Shown here: positions 1 through 4,420 of the stretch, one piece after another
How positions within the stretch are numbered: the stretch's first letter is position 1
Layout of the letters: every line of letters starts with the position of its first letter
NCBI GenBank assembly: GCA_934162555.1
Contig: CAKPJE010000076.1
Coordinates: 1 to 5,366, forward strand
Reading direction: 5' to 3'
Source: an uncultured Bacilli bacterium
Lineage (GTDB): Bacteria > Bacillota_I > Bacilli_A > RF39 > UBA660
DNA: 5,366 nucleotides
Notes under the pieces: model-generated
The model's input: only the letters and a program-made list of their open reading frames with translations
The model's database searches: none
Told to the model about the DNA's origin: nothing
Position numbers and translations under genes: made by a program

Positions 1-2
1 GT

Positions 3-599
3 CAAAGATATTGTGATGTTTTTGGGGTAAAATTAGATTCTTCTAAAGAAAAAATAAAAAAGGCTTATAAACGACTGGCTCTTCTTTATAAGCCTGATGG
101 TGATAAAAGAAATAACATTGAAAAATGGAAAGAAATTAGAAAGGCTTATAATTATTTAATGGGATATAGGAAACACAATTATGGATATAGACGGGTGCAT
201 TTACCTTTTGATGATATGCGCAACTCAATATTATTATTAATTGGAAGATATTTAGTGATTTCTATAATATATTATTTAGATGGTAAAAATCTTTCCTTTA
301 TAGTCTATGGTTCTTTATTATATGTTTTATTCACTTCGTTTTGTATGATGATTATCCCAACAATTTATTCTTTAATAAATAAAAAAATGTATTTATCACG
401 TTATAAAAAAATTTGCTTATGGAATAGTATAATTTGGTTTATAATAATTACAATAGCATTATTTGATCCTTTAGTAGAATTTGGAGTTGCACATATTATA
501 TGGATTAATATTTATTTCTATTATCTTATATATATTTATTACTATATAAATATTTGTTTAATTCCTTACTTTCATAAATGTGTTTATGAAAAGTGTTAA
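3..599 (+). CDS. Membrane-anchored J-domain-like protein with degenerate HPD motif (5' end cut by window)
   Basis: Open in frame from base 3 to the TAA at 597-599 (198 residues visible); only a few N-terminal residues seem to be missing, because the visible part begins at the usual J-domain opening. Residues 3-52 read as a J domain: YCDVFGV, a basic helix with KKAYKRLALLY, then the loop, then WKEIRKAYNYL. J domains stimulate the ATPase of DnaK/Hsp70 through the loop tripeptide HPD. Here that tripeptide is K30-P31-D32 (codons 90-98, AAG CCT GAT), so the histidine is lost. After a basic linker come four hydrophobic segments at about residues 76-92, 99-125, 137-154 and 162-188, very rich in I, Y, L and F. 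There is no Gly/Phe region and no zinc centre, so it is not DnaJ itself. Inference: a membrane J-like protein whose Hsp70 stimulation may be weakened or absent. An ATG at 159 gives a shorter frame but would discard the J domain and is not preferred. Confidence 0.75.
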   Translation, partial: QRYCDVFGVKLDSSKEKIKKAYKRLALLYKPDGDKRNNIEKWKEIRKAYNYLMGYRKHNYGYRRVHLPFDDMRNSILLLIGRYLVISIIYYLDGKNLSFIVYGSLLYVLFTSFCMMIIPTIYSLINKKMYLSRYKKICLWNSIIWFIIITIALFDPLVEFGVAHIIWINIYFYYLIYIYYYINICLIPYFHKCVYEKC

Positions 600-650
600 T
601 TAATTTTATATATTTTTTAATGAAAAATTTTTACTTTATAACAAAATAAA

Positions 651-674
651 AAGTTCCTTTTTGGAACTTCTTTT
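651..674. terminator. Hairpin terminator, probably bidirectional
   Basis: AAGTTCC (651-657), a five-T loop and GGAACTT (663-669) form a perfect 7-bp stem. On the plus strand it is followed by CTTTT, a short U tract about 50 nt after the J-like gene's stop. On the minus strand the stem is followed by TTTATTTTG, which suits the end of the AraC-type transcription unit. The stem is short, so efficiency is uncertain. Confidence 0.6.
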
Positions 675-727
675 GATCACATCTTTTTAATATAATTTGT
701 ACTAATCAAAATCTGATAGTCCATATC

Positions 728-799
728 CTAGTCTATTTTTGGTATATAAATAGCTGATTTACTGACAATTGAATAACCACATCTTTTACAGCTACACAT
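728..799 (-). CDS. Possible 23-residue Cys-rich micro-protein
   Basis: ATG at 799-797 to TAG at 730-728. It encodes 23 residues starting MCSCKRCGYS, with Cys at 2, 4 and 7 in a CxCxxC arrangement like half of a zinc ribbon. A good ribosome site, AGGA, lies 8 nt before the ATG. The frame begins 37 nt after the AraC-type gene's stop on the same strand and lies before the 651-669 hairpin, so it could be the last cistron of that transcript. At the AAAAA run (741-737) a -1 shift would replace the last two residues with NRLGYGLSDFD and stop at 704-702; that alternative tail looks protein-like. It could be a real small protein, a frameshifted remnant of a longer zinc-ribbon gene, or chance. I recognise no family. 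Confidence 0.3.
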   Translation of the reverse strand: MCSCKRCGYSIVSKSAIYIPKID

Positions 800-836
800 A
801 ACAAAATTCCTGATTTTTATATGTTACTGATATAAT

Positions 837-1301
837 TTATTTAAATTCGAGTTTCTTAACATAACTACCAACTTTAGGTTTTCTATGATTTAAATAATTC
901 AAAGCATTAGATTTAATACTACTAATTCTACATATATTATTCAATATTTTTTCTTCTTCTTTGTCAGTTATATTTTTATAACTTAGATATTTCTTATATA
1001 TAATTGGGCTAACACCCATATTTTTTTTAAATATTTCTGAAAAGTATTCTAAAGAATTAAAACCATTTTTAAAGGCAATACTTAATATATAGTTATCTTC
1101 TTTAAAATATGGCAAACTATTATATATTCTAATTGTATTGATGTATTCATGTATTGATATATTTAATTCCTTTTTAAATCTTTTCATTATATATGTTTTA
1201 TTAAAATAAAATAATACACTCAATTCATCAATGGTAATTTCTTTATTTATATTATTATTTAGATATTCTATAATATTACATACCAAGTCATTTGAAAACA
1301 T
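837..1301 (-). CDS. Stand-alone AraC/XylS-type HTH transcriptional regulator
   Basis: 154 residues from the ATG at 1301. Residues about 10-105 form the double helix-turn-helix of the AraC family. The first half has ITIDELSVLFYFNKTYIMKRFKKEL (residues 22-46, given here in two pieces: ITIDELSVLF and YFNKTYIMKRFKKEL). The second has ILSIAFKNGFNSLEYFSEIF (72-91), followed by KKNMGVSPIIYKKY, the usual family ending. There is no N-terminal ligand-binding or cupin domain; about 50 lysine-rich residues follow the DNA-binding part. The ATG at 1301 is chosen over the in-frame GTG at 1313 because GGGTGAT (1311-1305) sits correctly before the ATG, and the predicted transcript starts at about 1315. It is divergent from the VirD4-like gene with about 110 bp between start codons, so local control of that promoter, its own, or both is likely. 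The signal it senses is unknown. Confidence 0.85.
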   Translation of the reverse strand: MFSNDLVCNIIEYLNNNINKEITIDELSVLFYFNKTYIMKRFKKELNISIHEYINTIRIYNSLPYFKEDNYILSIAFKNGFNSLEYFSEIFKKNMGVSPIIYKKYLSYKNITDKEEEKILNNICRISSIKSNALNYLNHRKPKVGSYVKKLEFK

Positions 1302-1321
1302 AGTATCACCCACATATTGGT

Positions 1322-1330
1322 ATTATAACA
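1322..1330 (-). promoter_or_regulatory. Extended -10 promoter of the AraC-type gene
   Basis: On the minus strand TGT-TATAAT lies at 1330-1322: a perfect -10 (1327-1322) with the TGn extension. No good -35 is visible at 16-18 nt (TGGCTT at 17). Initiation is expected near 1315, about 14 nt before the ATG, which just leaves room for the GGGTGAT ribosome site. Confidence 0.6.
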
Positions 1331-1378
1331 CAATTTTTAAATAAAAGCCATTTTTGTTTAAGTGCAATTAAATATAGA

Positions 1379-1387
1379 TGTTATAAT
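1379..1387 (+). promoter_or_regulatory. Extended -10 promoter of the VirD4-like gene
   Basis: TGT-TATAAT at 1379-1387 is again a perfect -10 with the TGn extension. The -35 is poor (TAAGTG at 17-nt spacing), as expected for an extended -10 promoter or one that depends on an activator such as the neighbouring AraC-type protein. The expected start is near 1394, about 17 nt before the ATG at 1411. With the opposite promoter it makes a perfect 9-bp inverted repeat. Confidence 0.6.
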
Positions 1388-1395
1388 GTTATTGA

Positions 1396-1405
1396 AAGGA
1401 AGTGA
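1396..1405 (+). promoter_or_regulatory. Ribosome binding site that sets the VirD4-like start at 1411
   Basis: AAGGAAGTGA lies 5-10 nt before the ATG at 1411. An in-frame GTG at 1402 is inside this site and so is too close to be the start; the ATG at 1411 is therefore preferred. Confidence 0.6.
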
Positions 1406-1410
1406 TATGC

Positions 1411-2760
1411 ATGGCATATTCAAGATGGGCAACAGTTGAAGAATTAAAATCTAAACTAACCCCTATCAGTTATGATTCTGAAATAAAAAAATCAGGAATA
1501 CCAATGATGTATGATGACAATAATCTTTATATTAAAGATGATGAACCACATACTTTGGTAATTGGCACAACAGGAAGTGGTAAAATTCAATCAACGATGT
1601 TACCACAATTAAGACTTGCAATTAAGTCTCAAGAATCATTTATAGTTCATGATGTAAAAGGCGAAATCTATAACATTCTATCAGGAGAATTAAAGAAACA
1701 AAATTACAATATCATTGTAATTAATTTAGATAATCCTACTGTAGGTAATAATTTCAATCCATTAAGTTTACCTTATGAATTCTATAAAAATGGTAAGAAA
1801 GATAAAGCAATAGAATTATTAGAAAATGTTGGCTACTATTTTTCTTGTAATGAAACATTCAATACAAATATTGATCCATTCTGGAATAATTCTGCTACAT
1901 CATTATTTATAGGTCTTGCATTATATCTATTTGATAATGCAAAAGAAGAAGAAATTAATATTAGTAGTTTATTCAATCTAGTATCTAATTTTGATAAGTT
2001 ATCTGAACAAGTTAAGAAATATGATAAAACTTCACCAACATATATTAATTTATCTAACATTATATTGGCACCAAACGAAACAAAAGGTAGTATTCTATCA
2101 GTATTTATACAAAATATGAGATTATTTGTATCAAGAGAAACATTATTAAAAATGTTATCTTCATCTAATTTTGATATGATGAATATTCAAAAAGATAAAA
2201 CAGCATTATTTATTATAAGCAATAATAAACCAACTTCTAGAAGACTAATACCATTAATAGTTGAAGAGTGCTATTATGCTGCTACATCTACAAATGATAA
2301 AATTCGTAGATTAAATATTGCAATTGATGATTTTGAGAACTTAGTTCCTATTAAAGATTTCAACAATATGCTTACTCTTGCTAGAGGTTATAATATTAAA
2401 TTTAGTATATTTGTAAGAAGTTTATTAGAATTAAGAAATACTTATGGTACAGAAGGAACTGAAATATTAAAAATGGCATTTGGGAATATAATTTATCTAT
2501 TAGCAAATGATACTGAAACATTAGAAAGTATATCAAAATTATGCGGAAGTCAACATACTGAAAATGGATTTGAACCACTAATTTCCGTAGAAGATTTAAA
2601 ATTACTTAATGCTTTTGAAGCAGTTATCTTAATTCCTAGACTTTACCCTGTTAAAACTAAATTATTGCCTGATTATCAAATTGATTGGAAATTTAGCAAT
2701 GAAAAAGTTGATTTTAAAGAAATAGAAAATAAAGAAGTTAAAACTTTTAATATCAAATAA
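1411..2760 (+). CDS. TraG/VirD4-family coupling-protein ATPase homologue lacking N-terminal membrane helices
   Basis: 449 residues. Family members are hexameric ATPases that pass the DNA-relaxase complex to a type IV secretion channel. Visible landmarks, as they occur in Gram-positive VirD4 proteins: SRWAT (4-8), the P-loop GTTGSGKI (52-59), the HDVKGE box (80-85), NPLSLPYEFY, DPFWNNSA, LAPNETKGSI, the Walker B strand NIAIDDFENL (302-311), the segment LARGYNIKFSIFVRSLLEL, and a C-terminal TKLLPDYQIDW. Typical VirD4 proteins have membrane helices before the SRWAT-like segment. This one starts at that segment and shows none, so it is probably cytosolic. Oddities: the P-loop Thr/Ser is Ile59 (ATT at 1585-1587, one base from ACT). 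The usual Walker B Glu is Asp307, and the QS motif reads R336-S337. ATPase activity is therefore doubtful. No relaxase or other secretion gene is in view. Family membership is confident; function is not. Confidence 0.85.
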   Translation: MAYSRWATVEELKSKLTPISYDSEIKKSGIPMMYDDNNLYIKDDEPHTLVIGTTGSGKIQSTMLPQLRLAIKSQESFIVHDVKGEIYNILSGELKKQNYNIIVINLDNPTVGNNFNPLSLPYEFYKNGKKDKAIELLENVGYYFSCNETFNTNIDPFWNNSATSLFIGLALYLFDNAKEEEINISSLFNLVSNFDKLSEQVKKYDKTSPTYINLSNIILAPNETKGSILSVFIQNMRLFVSRETLLKMLSSSNFDMMNIQKDKTALFIISNNKPTSRRLIPLIVEECYYAATSTNDKIRRLNIAIDDFENLVPIKDFNNMLTLARGYNIKFSIFVRSLLELRNTYGTEGTEILKMAFGNIIYLLANDTETLESISKLCGSQHTENGFEPLISVEDLKLLNAFEAVILIPRLYPVKTKLLPDYQIDWKFSNEKVDFKEIENKEVKTFNIK

Positions 2761-2765
2761 CCATA

Positions 2766-2803
2766 AAAAAGAAATTAGTTTTTTAAATTACTAATTTCTT
2801 TTT
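2766..2803. terminator. Strong bidirectional intrinsic terminator
   Basis: A perfect 14-bp stem, AAAAAGAAATTAGT (2766-2779) with its complement at 2790-2803, closes a 10-nt loop. The A and T tracts at the base supply a U tract on either strand. It lies between two convergent genes, 5 nt after the VirD4-like stop and 46 nt from the stop of the DUF1003 gene, so it should end both transcripts. Confidence 0.85.
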
Positions 2804-2849
2804 ATATTGGCAAGTTTTATTTGAAATACACTAATAGTAATGTTGTTAT

Positions 2850-3350
2850 TTATTTTTCTTTTTCTATATATTTTATTATTTTATTTTGATTTGCAATTAT
2901 TTTTTCTATTTTATCATGTAGTTCTTCTAAGATAAGTTCACTTTTTAAATCTGTCCTATAATCATTCTGAGCACGTAATGAATCTTTTTTGGCAGCTCTA
3001 TTTTGACTCATCATAATAACTGGAGCTTGAAGTGCTGCTATACATGATAATATTAGATTTAATAATATAAAAGGATATGGATCTACATTTTCAAACATAT
3101 ATATATTTAGTATTATCCAAGATAATAAGAATAATGAAAAAACTATTATAAATGGCCAACTTCCGGCAATTTCTGTTAATTTATCGGCTATTTTATCACC
3201 TGTTTTTTCGCTTTGTTTATCTTGTTTATCTATATCAACTGCTATTGGTTTATCTATTAATAGTTCTATTAATTCTTCTTCATTTTCTGTTTCTAAATTT
3301 TGATTTAATAGCATTTTTACTATTTCTTTTTTTGTTATCTTTTTCTCCAT
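2850..3350 (-). CDS. DUF1003 family membrane protein
   Basis: 166 residues from the ATG at 3350. The DUF1003 signature is clear: GDKIADKLTEIAGSWPFII (51-69), first membrane segment about 66-85, DPYPFILLNLILS (90-102), second membrane segment about 93-114, then LQAPVIMMSQNRAAKKDSLR (107-126) and the ND-Y-LK-EL stretch. An acidic, lysine-rich N-terminal part (1-50) and a C-terminal amphipathic coiled-coil-like tail (about 138-166) flank the two-helix core. The biochemical role of DUF1003 is not established. The start at 3350 is preferred over an in-frame ATG at 3398, because AAGGAAG within the last codons of the upstream lipoprotein gene is correctly spaced for it and the earlier start would overlap that gene by 44 nt. 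It is the second gene of an operon, 4 nt after the lipoprotein stop. Confidence 0.85.
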   Translation of the reverse strand: MEKKITKKEIVKMLLNQNLETENEEELIELLIDKPIAVDIDKQDKQSEKTGDKIADKLTEIAGSWPFIIVFSLFLLSWIILNIYMFENVDPYPFILLNLILSCIAALQAPVIMMSQNRAAKKDSLRAQNDYRTDLKSELILEELHDKIEKIIANQNKIIKYIEKEK

Positions 3351-3354
3351 AATA

Positions 3355-3837
3355 TCATTCTTCCTTACAACTTCCGCCATCTTCACTAGCAGATGCAATT
3401 ATATCTTCCTTTGTTATTTTTTTAGTTAAATCTTTGTTATCATCTGATTTTAAATTTAATTCTGCTGTTATTGTTATTGTATTTTCATTTTGTTCAATTT
3501 TACATGTTTTATAGTTTTCATCTATATTTGTACAACCTGATTCATAATAAGCTTTTTGTTTTGCTAAATCTGTTTCAATTACAAATTCTATTTTATATGT
3601 TTCAGTTACTCTTTTAAGACCTACACCATTTTTTTTTAAATAGTATTCTCTTGTTTTTGTTATATTTGCGCCTATTTCATTTGGATTATCACCTATTTCT
3701 TTATCATGTTCAATTATATGTTCTACATAATATCTTGTATATGTTTCATTCTTTGTACATGATATTTTTTTAGTTTTATTTATGTTACAACCAGTTATTA
3801 ACAAAATAACTAGCACCATTATGATTTTCTTTTTCAT
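3355..3837 (-). CDS. Small secreted lipoprotein of unknown family
   Basis: 160 residues. The N-terminus MKKKIIMVLVILLITGC is a lipoprotein signal peptide with lipobox ITG-C17, so the mature protein should be lipid-anchored on the outer face of the membrane. The mature part is charged and beta-rich, with four further cysteines (27, 102, 112, 157) that could form two disulfides; it ends in an acidic, serine-rich tail. It resembles in general style the small lipoproteins of Firmicutes (DUF1307/YehR-like), but I cannot assign the family. AGGAGG lies 5 nt before the ATG and a near-consensus promoter lies upstream. The stop codon is TGA, which shows that TGA is not recoded here. The 4-nt gap to the DUF1003 gene, whose ribosome site is inside this gene's last codons, implies coupled translation. 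Confidence 0.8.
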   Translation of the reverse strand: MKKKIIMVLVILLITGCNINKTKKISCTKNETYTRYYVEHIIEHDKEIGDNPNEIGANITKTREYYLKKNGVGLKRVTETYKIEFVIETDLAKQKAYYESGCTNIDENYKTCKIEQNENTITITAELNLKSDDNKDLTKKITKEDIIASASEDGGSCKEE

Positions 3838-3842
3838 TTTGT

Positions 3843-3848
3843 CCTCCT
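3843..3848 (-). promoter_or_regulatory. Consensus ribosome binding site of the lipoprotein gene
   Basis: AGGAGG on the minus strand (plus-strand CCTCCT), 5 nt before the ATG at 3837. It is the strongest ribosome site in the window and suggests high translation of the lipoprotein. Confidence 0.85.
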
Positions 3849-3855
3849 AATTTTG

Positions 3856-3884
3856 AGTATACTATAGATAAAAATTTTTTTCAA
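3856..3884 (-). promoter_or_regulatory. Sigma-A-type promoter of the lipoprotein-DUF1003 operon
   Basis: On the minus strand TTGAAA (3884-3879) is followed by a 17-nt spacer and TATACT (3861-3856). Each hexamer differs from consensus at one or two positions and the spacing is ideal. The spacer begins with an A tract and then a T tract. The -10 region lies in the palindrome AGTATACT (3856-3863), so the plus strand also has a TATACT that could weakly serve the divergent gene at 3917; no -35 supports that direction. Confidence 0.75.
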
Positions 3885-3916
3885 TTATTTTTTATTATTT
3901 TTTTGCATATATTAGA

Positions 3917-4420
3917 TTGGGTGATATTATTTTTTATATTAAGTCTTTTGTAATTTTTTCTTTTTTAGGGTTTCTTTTTGAAAGTTTTATTTATAAAGCT
4001 TCAGCATCTAATAGGCATAGTGGAGCTTTATTTGGGCCTTATACATTAGTATATGGGACTGGTTTTACTTTAAATTTATTTATTTTTAGAGTTCTAAATT
4101 TGGATATTAATTTTTTTAATATTCTATTATATTATTTCTTATTTTGTTTTGGTGCGACTACTTGTGAATTTTTATTTGGCCATTTAATAAATTTTATTTT
4201 TCATATTGATTTATGGGATTATAGTTCTTATAAAGATAATTTGGGAAAATATATTTGTATCAAATATTTCTTTTTATGGGGATTAATTAGTTTCTTTATT
4301 ATATTTTTTGGCTATAATTTTCTAATTATTTTTTTTAATATTGTCTCTGATAAATTCACTTTATTTATAGTTCTTGTAATGTTTGTTGATTTTCTTGTTT
4401 CTTTGAAGAAAACTTTTTAA
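3917..4420 (+). CDS. ABC_trans_CmpB (PF06541)-type integral membrane protein
   Basis: 167 residues. Family landmarks in order: an N-terminal helix ending FSFLGFLFES (14-23), the loop NRHSGALFGPYTLVYGTG (32-49), a helix with CEFLFGHL (83-90), LWDYSSYKDNLGKYIC (99-114), and WGL (121-123) before two C-terminal helices ending in VDFLVSL. About five membrane segments are visible. Members are annotated as putative ABC-transporter permeases, but no ATPase or substrate-binding partner lies nearby, and the transport role is unproven. The start is odd: TTG at 3917 fits the family N-terminus, but there is no ATG between the upstream stop codon (3869) and that point and no clear Shine-Dalgarno before the TTG, so the exact start is uncertain. 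The last 56 bp overlap the 3' end of the opposing gene. Domain length looks complete. Confidence 0.8.
   Translation: MGDIIFYIKSFVIFSFLGFLFESFIYKASASNRHSGALFGPYTLVYGTGFTLNLFIFRVLNLDINFFNILLYYFLFCFGATTCEFLFGHLINFIFHIDLWDYSSYKDNLGKYICIKYFFLWGLISFFIIFFGYNFLIIFFNIVSDKFTLFIVLVMFVDFLVSLKKTF
4365..4420. other. Tail-to-tail coding overlap of two convergent genes
   Basis: The last 56 bp of the plus-strand PF06541-type gene and of the minus-strand PTPS-related gene are the same DNA read in opposite directions. They encode VMFVDFLVSLKKTF at one end and FSSKKQENQQTLQEL at the other. No convincing terminator separates them, so the transcripts should be complementary at their 3' ends. Confidence 0.75.

Noticed and set aside
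1302..1313. GTG start at 1313 for the AraC-type gene
   Set aside because: The predicted transcript begins at about 1315 and the GGGTGAT ribosome site lies after this GTG, so ATG at 1301 is the better start.
1836..2060. 74-codon minus-strand open frame
   Set aside because: It lies wholly antisense within the VirD4-like gene, with no ribosome site or protein-like motif; it is a shadow of that gene.
3152..3352. 66-codon plus-strand open frame rich in Leu/Phe
   Set aside because: Antisense to the well-supported DUF1003 gene; its hydrophobic composition simply mirrors the opposite strand's T-rich bias.
4397..4418. Weak hairpin with TTTTT at the end of the PF06541-type gene
   Set aside because: The stem is about 6 bp with a bulged A, and it sits inside both coding regions; too weak to call a terminator.
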